Of a DNA stretch of 64,000 bases, positions 53,941 to 62,903 are shown in pieces. The notes beneath the pieces are model-generated. The model saw only the letters and a program-made list of their open reading frames with translations, was not told where the DNA came from and ran no database searches. Position numbers and translations under genes: made by a program. Source of the DNA: Ignavibacteria bacterium. Its GTDB lineage: Bacteria; Bacteroidota; Ignavibacteria; Kapaibacteriales; Kapaibacteriaceae. The DNA lies in the NCBI GenBank assembly GCA_016191145.1, contig JACPPD010000010.1, positions 241,588 through 305,587 on the forward strand, read 5' to 3'. Numbering within the stretch: the stretch's first letter is position 1; each line of letters opens with the position of its first letter.

Positions 53941-55392
53941 CTACTTGACAACTGCCGCTGAGAATGATTTGGTACCGTCGGCAACAGTAATCATATATGC
54001 GCCAACCGACAATGCCGACGTTGGCAGTGATACGTTTGATGTGTTTGCATCAAACCGTTCGGTTGCAACGGTATTGCCAAGCATATCGGTTAACCGAAGT
54101 GTCCACGCTCCTGCAAATGGATGTACGATTTCCACGTTCAGTTTATCATACATTGGGTTCGGTCCATAGCGGAACGCACCTGCCAAGAGGCGCTCTTCGT
54201 TAACCGAAGTGGGAAAATGGACAGCGGGATTTTCAAGCATCACGATTCGGCCATGTCGCGATTCGCCAAGCGTTATCAATGCCATTACAATCCGACCATC
54301 GTCAGTTACTTTAATATCTCGGATGCGTTCGAGTTCGGAATTGTGTGAAAACGCAATAAGGTGGTCTTCATCAGTCACCATCACATCATCGCTTGGCCGC
54401 GTTGGATCAATATTTGAAACGGACCCGTCATCATTAAGATCTGCGACTACCATTCCATCCCATCCGATAGTTCCTACCAGTAGAGAATTCTTCCAGTCAG
54501 GGATGGCGTCAGATCCATAGAATGCCACGGATGAAGGCGTGTGCTTAAACGTTGCCTCCGGACATTGCGTGCCACGATTCTCGCCCTTACAGAAGCCTGC
54601 AGCTTTATGCCATCCGTAATCGGAACCGGGGACTATGCGATTGATCTCGTCGAAGGAATATGCACCTGGCTCTACCGAGTACATGGCACCAGCCAGTGTA
54701 GCGTGATTGCCGCCGATCTGCGTCATACCTGCGGTCTGCCTCTGTCCATATACGTATACGTAGCTGTTAGGACTTTGAGGTTGTGCGGCATTGTAAAAAG
54801 GATTACTTTCTGCTGCCGTCCCATCCCGATTCATTCTGATAAGCTTACCTGTAAGCTTGCCGGGTGTTGTTGGATCTGAATTGTCGAACGAACCAACACT
54901 TATCAGGAGTGTGCCGTCGGCCAGCATGAGCATGGAGTGCCCATTGCGGCGCGGCACATTGTCAATCGTCATTAATGTTTGGGGATCGCCAAGCTTAATT
55001 CCATCAAAGGAACGTTTTGTGATAACGAGCTTGTTGTTCAGTGCAGTATGCGAGAGATACACATACGGAGAGCCTGTGATGAAATCTGGGTCGATTGCAA
55101 TACCAAACAAGCCCGCACGAAGTAGCTGATTCTTGGGATCGCGTGGTAAGGCAACGGAGCCTACCGATGAAGAAACTCCAGAGGGACTGATACGCCAAAC
55201 TATACCTGTCTCACGGTCGGTTGCCCAGATGAAACCTTCGGGGTCGATTGCAAGTGCATGCGGATCGATAAATGAAGAGCTAATCTCTCGAACTTGTAAA
55301 GCGGTACCGCTTGATAACTCAATTCGTTGCTGCGCCCTCACAACAGTAACGAGTGAGATACAAGCGATCAGTATAGCCGGAACAGATCGCAT
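53941..55392 (-). CDS. Secreted PQQ-dependent sugar dehydrogenase-like protein with T9SS domain
   Basis: A 483-residue exported protein. Signal peptide at 1-20 (ILIACISLVTVVRAQ). The middle (about 45-400) is a six-bladed propeller of the glucose/sorbosone dehydrogenase family, with blade motifs such as LLRAGLFGIAIDPDF, RRNGHSMLMLADGTLLISVG, YVYGQRQTAGM and GSDYGWHKAAGFCKG. The last 75 residues (YGPNPMYDKLNVEIV to FSAAVVK) are a canonical T9SS sorting domain. Whether it oxidises sugars is not certain: family members also serve as binding proteins. Confidence 0.85.
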   Translation of the reverse strand: MRSVPAILIACISLVTVVRAQQRIELSSGTALQVREISSSFIDPHALAIDPEGFIWATDRETGIVWRISPSGVSSSVGSVALPRDPKNQLLRAGLFGIAIDPDFITGSPYVYLSHTALNNKLVITKRSFDGIKLGDPQTLMTIDNVPRRNGHSMLMLADGTLLISVGSFDNSDPTTPGKLTGKLIRMNRDGTAAESNPFYNAAQPQSPNSYVYVYGQRQTAGMTQIGGNHATLAGAMYSVEPGAYSFDEINRIVPGSDYGWHKAAGFCKGENRGTQCPEATFKHTPSSVAFYGSDAIPDWKNSLLVGTIGWDGMVVADLNDDGSVSNIDPTRPSDDVMVTDEDHLIAFSHNSELERIRDIKVTDDGRIVMALITLGESRHGRIVMLENPAVHFPTSVNEERLLAGAFRYGPNPMYDKLNVEIVHPFAGAWTLRLTDMLGNTVATERFDANTSNVSLPTSALSVGAYMITVADGTKSFSAAVVK

Positions 55393-55473
55393 AATTGCCT
55401 CTCACGAGGAAATGTGAAAAGTAAGGCTGGCAAGATACGGAAAATCAGATACCATGCAAGTGTTATTATTTGT

Positions 55474-57984
55474 TCAGGATAGGTCGGCTTTCGTTACGGT
55501 TGAGGTGAATTGTATGAATCGGTTGTAGGATGGTGATAGTGAAAGGATATTGCTACGGCCGAATAAAATAAACTGGTGACGTGCTCTCGTGGCAGCAACA
55601 TTGAGCTTCCTGTCGATCACCTTCCCGTCGATATTGCACTCCGACCGTATTGAGTCAAATTCGTCCACTGTTGCAACGGCTGTGCCGTAGAGAATTACGT
55701 CGCGCTGGCTGCCCTGAAACCGTTCAACGGTGTCGACGGTTATCTGACTCTGCAAATCCTTGCGGAGTAACGAGGTTACGAGCGTGTTTTGAGACCTGAA
55801 TGGTGTGATGATTCCAATCGAGAACTCACCTACGGCAGCAGCGAGATCTGCGATTTCTGCGGCAATGGAAGCCAATTTCTGCGCTTCTGCATTGCATTGA
55901 TTGTTAGGGGGCTCGGTGACGTCGATGAACATGGAGCGGCTTGGTGCAACTGAATGCCATGGAGTAGGTGTAAGCTCCTGTTGCCACGCGTGAATGGTCT
56001 GTAGTCGATTACTATAGCATTCTGCAGATGGGAACCTCATCACGTCGGCATGCATACGTCCCTGCGATGACAAGGCTGAAAAAGCCCCCTTCCATCCATT
56101 GTTTTTATAGAGCTGAACCATGCGCTCGAAATAAGAACGACTGAGGTTCGAGATGCCCAGGTGGTTAAGCAGGGGAGTGCCGATGCTGAGTGTCGATGCT
56201 GATTGCGAAGCAACAGCCGGCAGTTGACACTGATCTCCAATAAGTATTGAACGCCTAACCTGCGACAGAAGACCAACGATGTGAGTGTCGAGTACCTGCG
56301 ATGCTTCGTCGACGATGAGGGTCGAAAATTCGCCGAACATCATGATTTCGGGTGAACTGTGGAGGCTATGAATTGTTGACACAATGCACCTACACTTCGT
56401 AATGCGATCTGCTAACTCCCGCGCCGACATAGCGTGGGCAAGGAAGGGAATTCCGTGTTCGTGAAGGCTGGAGGCAAGCATGCCGTCCTTACTTCCATGC
56501 CGCAGATAATCTATTCCGCTGAGGGCATCGCAGATTTCGGCTACTGAGCGGTTGGTGTATGCAACAATGAGAAGGCGCTCATTATTTACGTCGAGAAGCC
56601 GATGAACAAGAGTCTTGAGAATCACCTGCGTCTTGCCAGTTCCTGGAGGGCCCTGAATAAAGTACAGCCCCTTTGACCCAAGGGCTTCGCTGATCGTTGC
56701 TCGCTGATCCGGAAAGAGATTGGCCTCGGTAACAAGCGCTGGTTCGGGAAGAATTGGCGGAATGTCTCCGATAATACGCCGACGAATTGATTCCGGTGAA
56801 CCAAGAAATTTTATGACGGATGGAAGCAGACTTCGAGCGCTTGCGTCGGAACCATCATAGTCGATTCTAAAAATATTTACAGGATCAATTTGTGCCTGCT
56901 TATTTCGAAGCGTCACACCTATCGAATAATTGCTGATCTGACGTATTGAACCTTTCAGCATCATTCGGCGTGATTCACCCTGGGGTTGTATGATTACCGG
57001 GTCGCCACGGCGCAACGGCGTGTGTGATAGCTGCTGTAAAGCATCGAACGACAAATGCATCCTTTCAACATCGGAGGTTTCGAGGTTCAGCGTCAGATCC
57101 GCTATTCCCTTCGAGTCGGACGTAATGTTTCCATCTCTGGCAGCGATTTGTTCATTCATAAGAAACGAAATCCAAGCTTGCACAAGTGTCCTGCTGGTGG
57201 CATCGGCGGTGCGATACACGTCGGCGAACATTGCTTCGAGTTCTGCGGCAAAACCGACCCCTGTAAACAGGCTGCCGTTGAACTTGCGTAATAATGAAAA
57301 GTCTCTTTCTGCAAGCTGCTGTTCAAACTCGACGATGCGGTTTCTGATGCCGAGAATTCGCTTCTGCATTCGTCTTAGGTCGTTGGCACCGATAGTCCTG
57401 AATTGTCCGTTGTCTGCAGCAACGTACCAAACCTGTACAGACCTGAGCGGCTTGCTTTCCAACTCTGAAAAGAGCAGTGCATACGCGGCCGCCTGTGCCA
57501 TGTGGTTTGGCCGAATCGAGTTGTGAGGTACCGACCCAGACTTCATTTCAATAAGGTCGACATATTCATGGTTTTCCACAAGAATGTCGAACCTTCCCTG
57601 CAACCCCCAGGTTCGTGAAATTACATGAGGTTCAACAACTATTTTGTTTAATTTCCAACGCGTTAGTGCATCTCTGAAACGTGGAATCAGTGACCTGACG
57701 GTATCGATATCCACATCTTTTCCAACTGCCGCAAGGCTCAGAGGACGCAGCTGCATGGCCTCGTCGATTAATGCAGAATCAGCTGCATCGGGCTTGCTGG
57801 TAAGGATGTCGAAGATTGCGTTTACAACAAAGCCACGCACGGCAGACTCAGAAATCTGCCGGGGCGAGAGGCGGCGCAGAATGGCTAATTCCGGGACGTC
57901 GAGATTGCCAACAACACACTCCGATACTTCCGTAACATCGAGGGCATGCAGTGGACTTACAACATGGTCTGGCGTTGTAACCAA
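55474..57984 (-). CDS. Dna2-like nuclease-helicase (PD-(D/E)xK nuclease fused to SF1B helicase)
   Basis: An 836-residue protein with a TTG start 11 bases after recJ. N-terminal part (about 100-200): a PD-(D/E)xK nuclease with the aspartate in GRFDILVENH (about 132) and the ExK in LIEMKSGSVP (about 146), then a helix with NHMAQAAAYALL. Middle: a beta-barrel (about 320-370). C-terminal SF1B helicase of the Upf1/Dna2 type: Walker [16 protein letters not shown] (near 445), YTNRSVAEI (motif Ic), LIVDEASQVLD (motif II), IGDQCQLPAV (III), VERFQGSQRDVILYG (V) and VAATRARHQFILFG (VI). A cysteine cluster like that of Dna2/Cas4 is not visible. It likely cuts and unwinds DNA ends in repair. Confidence 0.88.
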   Translation of the reverse strand: MVTTPDHVVSPLHALDVTEVSECVVGNLDVPELAILRRLSPRQISESAVRGFVVNAIFDILTSKPDAADSALIDEAMQLRPLSLAAVGKDVDIDTVRSLIPRFRDALTRWKLNKIVVEPHVISRTWGLQGRFDILVENHEYVDLIEMKSGSVPHNSIRPNHMAQAAAYALLFSELESKPLRSVQVWYVAADNGQFRTIGANDLRRMQKRILGIRNRIVEFEQQLAERDFSLLRKFNGSLFTGVGFAAELEAMFADVYRTADATSRTLVQAWISFLMNEQIAARDGNITSDSKGIADLTLNLETSDVERMHLSFDALQQLSHTPLRRGDPVIIQPQGESRRMMLKGSIRQISNYSIGVTLRNKQAQIDPVNIFRIDYDGSDASARSLLPSVIKFLGSPESIRRRIIGDIPPILPEPALVTEANLFPDQRATISEALGSKGLYFIQGPPGTGKTQVILKTLVHRLLDVNNERLLIVAYTNRSVAEICDALSGIDYLRHGSKDGMLASSLHEHGIPFLAHAMSARELADRITKCRCIVSTIHSLHSSPEIMMFGEFSTLIVDEASQVLDTHIVGLLSQVRRSILIGDQCQLPAVASQSASTLSIGTPLLNHLGISNLSRSYFERMVQLYKNNGWKGAFSALSSQGRMHADVMRFPSAECYSNRLQTIHAWQQELTPTPWHSVAPSRSMFIDVTEPPNNQCNAEAQKLASIAAEIADLAAAVGEFSIGIITPFRSQNTLVTSLLRKDLQSQITVDTVERFQGSQRDVILYGTAVATVDEFDSIRSECNIDGKVIDRKLNVAATRARHQFILFGRSNILSLSPSYNRFIQFTSTVTKADLS

Positions 57985-57995
57985 TGTCTGGTGGT

Positions 57996-59696
57996 TTATT
58001 CAGGTCTGATATCTTTGATTCTCAGTTGAGGGACAGACGTGCCGCTTACTGACCCTTCTTCGATTGTATAGACAACAGAAAACATTTTCCCGTTGCTGCA
58101 ATCGTTGAATTTGTGACCGAGATTAAATGCAATAGCATCGATAGCAAAATTATTTTGAAGTGCGCGGAACTTGAGATGGTTGTTCCCCACAATTTTCACC
58201 CCGTTGGCAGACACCACATTTTTCGTCACAAAAACCGGACGATGATTGGTCTGTCCATAAGGTGCAAACTTTATTAAATGCTTGATAAAATTTGGTGATA
58301 ATTCATTCAGTTGCAATTCTGCATCAATAAAGATTTCCGGTGCAAGCTGTTCATTGGGTAAGAACTGACGGGCCATTGTTTCAAACCGGCGCCGCAACTC
58401 ACCAATGTTTTCCACTGGAAGAGAAAGTCCTGCAGCATGTTTATGCCCGCCAAACTCAATAAGCAAGTCTTCGCAAGACCTAAGGGCATTGTGAACGTCG
58501 AAGTCCTTAACCGATCGAGCCGACCCTTTAGCTATGCCATCGATCGTCGTCAGCATTACCGCTGGGACGTGGAATCGTTCAACCAACCGTGAAGCAACAA
58601 TGCCGATAACGCCGGCATGCCAGTGATTGCTATGGAGAATGAGTGCACGGTTTTCGCCGTTTCGTAAAAACTCTTCGGCCTGGACTGCGGCTTCTTCGAA
58701 CGTTTCTTCATCGATTGCGCGGCGTTTCCGATTATCATGTTCGAGTTCCTGGGCGATACGGAAGGCAATAAGTTCATCGTCCTGAATCATCATTTCAACT
58801 GCACGTCGGGGGTCGCCGAGTCTTCCTGCAGCATTGATGCGAGGAGCAAGGCCAAAGATGATGCTTGCATTGGTGAGCTGTCCAACGGTGAGTCCAGCAC
58901 AATCAATCAGTCCCTTCAGCCCAGGCCTTGGATGCTCATTTAATTTAAGAAGTCCGAAAGTACTCATCACACGGTTTTCATCAGCAAGGGGAGCGATGTC
59001 GGCAGCGGACGCGATGGCAACAAAATCCAGGTATTCGTGTGCAGCGTCTGGTTCGCCCCTTTTCTCACACATTGCAGAAATGAGTTTATATGCAACGCCG
59101 CATGCAGCGAGATCCTTAAAGGGATAAGAACATCCGGGTTTAATAGGGTCGAGCACAGCGAAGGCATTAGGGAGTCCCTCTGCTGCTGCCTGGTGGTGGT
59201 CGCAAATGATGGTATCAATGCCGTGTGCGTTGGCGTAGTCTACGGCTTTGAAGCCTGTGATGCCAACGTCGACGGTAACGATTACGCTGGCGCCAAAAAT
59301 GATAGAACGTTCAACGCTCTGAGTAGTAAAGCCGAACCCTTCATCCAGCCTGTTGGGGATATAGTAATCAGCCTCGGCGCCAAGTTTCCGCAGGAAACGA
59401 AGCATCATGGCTGTACTCGATGTGCCGTCCACGTCGTAGTCACCGTGGATCCAGATTCGTTCACCATCCCGAACGGCCCGTTCCAATCTGCCAACTGCCG
59501 TCTCCATGCCATCCATCAACCAAGGGGAATGCAGGGTTGAAAGATCGGGCGAAAAGAAGGATTTTACAGCGTCGACAGTGTCGAATCCACGCCCAACCAA
59601 CACCCTGGCAATGGGTGTGGGGACGTGGAGTATGTTGGTTAGGTTCTGGACAGCATTTTCATCGATACGTTCTTGGAATATCCACCGATAGTTCAA
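57996..59696 (-). CDS. recJ: Single-strand-specific 5'-3' exonuclease RecJ
   Basis: DHH-family exonuclease of recombination and mismatch repair. 566 residues from TTG. Metal motifs: IWIHGDYDVDGTSSTAMM (I), VTVDVGITG (II), IICDHHQAAAEG (III, near 165), VAIASAADIAPL (IV), then DHHA1 with GVIGIVASRLVERF and LIEFGGHKHAAGLS and an OB-fold end. Complete. It heads the unit with the Dna2-like gene. Confidence 0.96.
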   Translation of the reverse strand: MNYRWIFQERIDENAVQNLTNILHVPTPIARVLVGRGFDTVDAVKSFFSPDLSTLHSPWLMDGMETAVGRLERAVRDGERIWIHGDYDVDGTSSTAMMLRFLRKLGAEADYYIPNRLDEGFGFTTQSVERSIIFGASVIVTVDVGITGFKAVDYANAHGIDTIICDHHQAAAEGLPNAFAVLDPIKPGCSYPFKDLAACGVAYKLISAMCEKRGEPDAAHEYLDFVAIASAADIAPLADENRVMSTFGLLKLNEHPRPGLKGLIDCAGLTVGQLTNASIIFGLAPRINAAGRLGDPRRAVEMMIQDDELIAFRIAQELEHDNRKRRAIDEETFEEAAVQAEEFLRNGENRALILHSNHWHAGVIGIVASRLVERFHVPAVMLTTIDGIAKGSARSVKDFDVHNALRSCEDLLIEFGGHKHAAGLSLPVENIGELRRRFETMARQFLPNEQLAPEIFIDAELQLNELSPNFIKHLIKFAPYGQTNHRPVFVTKNVVSANGVKIVGNNHLKFRALQNNFAIDAIAFNLGHKFNDCSNGKMFSVVYTIEEGSVSGTSVPQLRIKDIRPE

Positions 59697-59775
59697 CGGA
59701 TTCCTATTATTTTGAGCAACTGCCTTAAAGATACGATTTCATGGATCATCAGTCAATCAGCATGAACCACACTGC

Positions 59776-60840
59776 ATGACGAGGAAGAAGTCTCGGCCGA
59801 CCGAGGATGATGGTGACGACAGCTTCAAAGTGCGCACCAGGCATGTGGCAAAAAGCCAATACAGAACACGCACGTTAATCAAGCAGGGTAAGGAACTTAC
59901 GCAGTTAGCTGTAAGGGGGCTGGTAATACGTGCCCTTGGACCAGACTGGCTTGTTGATGTGAATGGTGTGTTTTGGCACTGTGTTGTTTCGGGTATAGTA
60001 AATGTTCCGCATTCGGGGACGCTGATAGCCGTCGGCGATGCTGTATGGGTGGTAGAGGAAACCCAACACATCTCCTCAAATATGCCAGCGGGAAGTATTG
60101 TCAAGGTTGACGAGCGTCGAACACTTCTGTCCAGGCGCGCAGCAGGGAAAGAATTGCGCGAACAGGTTGTTGTTGCAAACGTAGACCAGCTTTGTATTGT
60201 TGTTTCGTTTGTTGAACCGCCATATCATCGGCGTCTGATAGACCGATATTTAATTGCCGCAGACAAGGGCGACCTAACGCCAATAGTAGTTTTGAATAAA
60301 ATTGACCTGATACCTGAGGGCTTTTTCGAAGACATACAAGAGGACTTCGCACCATATTCAGGTCCATTGGGAATTCCTGTTCACTTTATTAGTGTCCTTA
60401 CAGGACAGGGGCTACAGGAATTGTCGAACAGACTCTCCGGCTTATCCACGCTCCTCAGCGGGCCGTCCGGTGTTGGAAAATCTTCGATCATCAATGCCCT
60501 AACGCACACCGATCAGCGCATTGGCGATATCAGCAGAAAATATGAGCGGGGAAAGCACACAACTTCTGCTGCGCAGTTACTGCCTCTGAGTTCTGGCGGA
60601 TATGTTGTAGACAGTCCGGGCATAAGAGAATTTGGCATTTGGGAACTTGATGCAGATGAGCTGCAATGGTACTTCGCTGAATTTATGCCATACATCCAAC
60701 AGTGCAAGTTCACTCCCTGCACACACACTCACGAACCTGAATGTGAGGTGAAGAAGGCGGTTGAGGGTGGGGAAATCGACGCAGGGCGATATGAAAGTTA
60801 TTGTCTGCTCAGAGAAGAGCTCGAAACCTCGGAGCGATAA
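59776..60840 (+). CDS. rsgA: Ribosome small-subunit GTPase RsgA
   Basis: Circularly permuted GTPase for late 30S maturation. 354 residues: an N-terminal OB fold (RGLVIRALGPDWLVDVNGV), then G4 VVLNKIDLIP, G1 LSGPSGVGKSSIINAL (near 229), G3 VDSPGIREFG, and the zinc knuckle CKFTPCTHTHEPEC. A basic tail of about 30 residues precedes the OB fold. It overlaps the convergent membrane-protein gene by 43 bp, so both mRNAs are complementary at their ends. Confidence 0.96.
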   Translation: MTRKKSRPTEDDGDDSFKVRTRHVAKSQYRTRTLIKQGKELTQLAVRGLVIRALGPDWLVDVNGVFWHCVVSGIVNVPHSGTLIAVGDAVWVVEETQHISSNMPAGSIVKVDERRTLLSRRAAGKELREQVVVANVDQLCIVVSFVEPPYHRRLIDRYLIAADKGDLTPIVVLNKIDLIPEGFFEDIQEDFAPYSGPLGIPVHFISVLTGQGLQELSNRLSGLSTLLSGPSGVGKSSIINALTHTDQRIGDISRKYERGKHTTSAAQLLPLSSGGYVVDSPGIREFGIWELDADELQWYFAEFMPYIQQCKFTPCTHTHEPECEVKKAVEGGEIDAGRYESYCLLREELETSER

Positions 60841-61889
60841 GTAAAGAACGTTACAATAGCCAATGCAGCAGTGCACAGAAAACTAACCGCATACGATACT
60901 TCTTTTGTGAACACATCGAACCGCGCATAGACAGGATGAAACAGAGGTGTGATGGCAAACACGATAGTAAGTAATATTAATATTTTTCTGTGGCGGATAT
61001 TATCTACGATGGCTCCCGCAGCAAGGGCAACGGCAATAAACGCTGGACCAAGAAGCCTTTCCACATCGGCGCCCACAAACACCGAAGCGCCGATCATCGC
61101 GGCAAGAACGAAAACATGCACATGTTTCTTCAGCGTATTCCACGAAACTGCTGCAACAGCCAATGGTAGGAGCGAAATTGGCGCAAAGGCATTGATGAGT
61201 ATCCGATACCAGACTTTTGCGGACGTAGCCTTTTGTAAATAAATTTCCAGATTACCCCAAAGCGTCCATCCTTCATTATGAACGATTGCCCACTCGCGTA
61301 TACCAACAGCAACAGCAATGGCCGGAAGGCAGGCCAGCATCAGCATCAGATTGCGTTTCATAATTGCAAGCGGGACTAACAGCAATACGGTTTCGCGTGT
61401 GAGGGCGCCCAGCAGCAGACACAATCCAAACATCGGCCACGATTCATTTTCTAACGCCATCAGGCCGAGTATGATTAGTGTAATACCCATTGCATCCGTT
61501 AGTTGGAACGGATTGAACACCGAGCCGCCAAAAACAGACGGGCTGAGAATAGAAACAGAAGCCAGCATCGTCGACGTCGGTTCCGATACACCATGTTTCT
61601 TTAAGAACACCACCACTGAGTATGCACCGACAAGCACGACTACGATAGATACCACAAAGAACCCGTTTACATCGCCCCCTACCAGACGTCCCATAATGCC
61701 TGCAATCCATGGTGGAAGTGGGCGATAGACGAACGGAGCATCTTCGTGCTGAAGGAAGGCGGGTGCAGCCTGAGCCATTAACCTGTAGTGTTGAAGGTCG
61801 ATAGACGATTGAGCACCGATGAAATCCACCCTGTCGTACAGCAGGATGGCGAGTGCGAGGGTTAGGCACAGGAAGAACGCAGGCCGCAT
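60798..61889 (-). CDS. Polytopic membrane protein, possibly GT-C-type
   Basis: From the ATG at 61889 (a TTG 2 codons earlier is possible) a 363-residue protein with about 9-10 hydrophobic helices. A first periplasmic-type loop has IDLQHYRLMAQAAPAFLQ and FVYRPLPPWIAGI, and a later ALTRETVLLLVPLA; such loop-1 and TRE patterns recall GT-C glycosyltransferases and related lipid-linked sugar enzymes, but no DxD is clear. The genome has a DprE pathway, which needs a membrane arabinosyltransferase; a link is speculation. Function unknown. Confidence 0.6.
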   Translation of the reverse strand: MRPAFFLCLTLALAILLYDRVDFIGAQSSIDLQHYRLMAQAAPAFLQHEDAPFVYRPLPPWIAGIMGRLVGGDVNGFFVVSIVVVLVGAYSVVVFLKKHGVSEPTSTMLASVSILSPSVFGGSVFNPFQLTDAMGITLIILGLMALENESWPMFGLCLLLGALTRETVLLLVPLAIMKRNLMLMLACLPAIAVAVGIREWAIVHNEGWTLWGNLEIYLQKATSAKVWYRILINAFAPISLLPLAVAAVSWNTLKKHVHVFVLAAMIGASVFVGADVERLLGPAFIAVALAAGAIVDNIRHRKILILLTIVFAITPLFHPVYARFDVFTKEVSYAVSFLCTAALAIVTFFTYRSEVSSSSLSRQ

Positions 61890-61950
61890 ATACAATGATA
61901 CGCGTTGGGACAGCCAATGTATGTAAATTTGAGGTTTACCGCTTTACAAC

Positions 61951-62037
61951 GGAGAGGTGCGAGAGCGGTTGAATCGGGCGGTCTCGAAAACCGTTATAGG
62001 AGCAATTCTATCGTGGGTTCGAATCCCACCCTCTCCG
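61951..62037 (+). tRNA. tRNA-Ser (CGA)
   Basis: Class II tRNA with a long variable arm: acceptor GGAGAGG/CCTCTCC, anticodon loop CTCGAAA (anticodon CGA), variable arm about TATAGGAGCAATTCTA, T arm GTGGG-TTCGAAT-CCCAC, discriminator G. CCA is not encoded. An 82 bp element that is duplicated at 62672 begins at the next base. Confidence 0.95.
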
Positions 62038-62119
62038 CACGATCCATGCAATGGATACTTACTCTCAAGTATTTGAAAATATCTGAACTGATTTTGAAAG
62101 ATTAGTTAGGCGGGTTTGA
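62038..62119 (+). repeat. 82 bp element, copy A, abutting tRNA-Ser
   Basis: Aligns without gaps to 62672-62753 with about 61 of 82 positions equal by eye (both begin CACGATCC-TGCAA and share TGATTTTG-GATTA-TT). The two flank the small gene at 62353. The 315-base stretch from the tRNA to that gene holds only this element and a promoter box. Confidence 0.75.
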
Positions 62120-62245
62120 ATCCGGAAGATCTCCACCCAACTAGCCTTTAATCCGAAGTCTTGGGCACGTTTCCACAGAAACTGTTATGAATACCGGCTG
62201 GAACGCTACGCAGGCCAGAAGCGAGCATTTCTTAAAAAAATGAAA

Positions 62246-62253
62246 TACTTTTG
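62246..62253 (+). promoter_or_regulatory. Possible promoter -7 box (TACTTTTG)
   Basis: Perfect TAnnTTTG about 100 bases upstream of the gene at 62353; no clear TTG at the expected distance. Confidence 0.4.
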
Positions 62254-62352
62254 CTGCCACGGTATTGTAAGTATCGTTCCATTGTCTGCTATTCTAACCC
62301 GGCATGGGTTGGATACTATTAGTCAATAACATTAAGGAAGGAAGTAAACAAA

Positions 62353-62625
62353 ATGGCAATACTAGTAAAGTTTGATTTGCAGGGCATGAGCTCATCGAAG
62401 TACGATGAGATCATACGTCGCCTTGCGGAAATTGGTCAGGGAGCACCCGACGGACGCATCTATCACGTCTGCTATGGCGACAAGCAGCATTTACAGGTAA
62501 TTGACGTCTTCGAAAGTCAGGCCACGCTTGATGCCTTTGGTGCCAAGCTCGTACCGACGCTGCAGGAATTAGGTGTCGAGGCTGTGCCATCCGTCACTGA
62601 GATCTACAATATCATCGAGGGGTAA
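62353..62625 (+). CDS. Small protein, dimeric alpha/beta-barrel (ABM-like) type
   Basis: A 90-residue protein with a strong ribosome site (AAGGAAGGAAG, about 10 bases before the ATG). The pattern ILVKFDLQGMSSSKYDEIIR ... GRIYHVCYGD ... LQVIDVFESQATLDAFGAKL ... EAVPSVTEIYNII matches the ferredoxin-like fold of antibiotic-biosynthesis-monooxygenase/stress-responsive small proteins. No cofactor is usually needed. The strong site suggests high expression; the substrate, if any, is unknown. Confidence 0.75.
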   Translation: MAILVKFDLQGMSSSKYDEIIRRLAEIGQGAPDGRIYHVCYGDKQHLQVIDVFESQATLDAFGAKLVPTLQELGVEAVPSVTEIYNIIEG

Positions 62626-62671
62626 GCTGCCAAATGTAAGGTCCGTTCGGATATTTATGGGCGGACACGGC

Positions 62672-62753
62672 CACGATCCGTGCAAGGGATAATAGCCATA
62701 ATGTATTGGGAAATGTTTGAATTGATTTTGCACGATTATTTCGGTGGGTGGGA
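62672..62753 (+). repeat. 82 bp element, copy B
   Basis: Diverged direct duplicate of 62038-62119, located 46 bases after the small gene's stop and upstream of the 29 bp array. Confidence 0.75.
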
Positions 62754-62792
62754 AACAGAAAGATTTGTTAAGAAAACCATCTTGATAAATTC

Positions 62793-62862
62793 TTGCCGGG
62801 AGAGATATGCTGCCGGGTAACATGCCGGGAGAGATATGCTGCCGGGTAACTTGCCGCGGGAG
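62793..62862 (+). repeat. Tandem 29 bp repeats (TGCCGGG array, locus C)
   Basis: Two full units (62793-62821, 62822-62850) and a partial third with one inserted C (TTGCCGCGGGAG). It ends 1 base before a TAACTTTG promoter box of the TPR gene. Confidence 0.9.
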
Positions 62863-62863
62863 G

Positions 62864-62871
62864 TAACTTTG
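62864..62871 (+). promoter_or_regulatory. Promoter -7 box (TAACTTTG) of the TPR gene
   Basis: Perfect TAnnTTTG, 32 bases before the ATG at 62904 and directly next to the 29 bp repeat array, so proteins binding the array could control it. Confidence 0.5.
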
Positions 62872-62903
62872 TTTATAATCGCCTGAAAAGAGCCATCCTA
62901 ATC

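Noticed and set aside
60798..60840. 43 bp convergent overlap of rsgA and the membrane gene as a frameshift signal
   Set aside because: Both proteins are complete and typical in their own frames; the overlap is ordinary convergent packing.
62105..62130. T-arm-like GGGTTTGAATCC near tRNA-Ser
   Set aside because: No acceptor or anticodon arm can be built around it, and it is part of the duplicated 82 bp element's edge.
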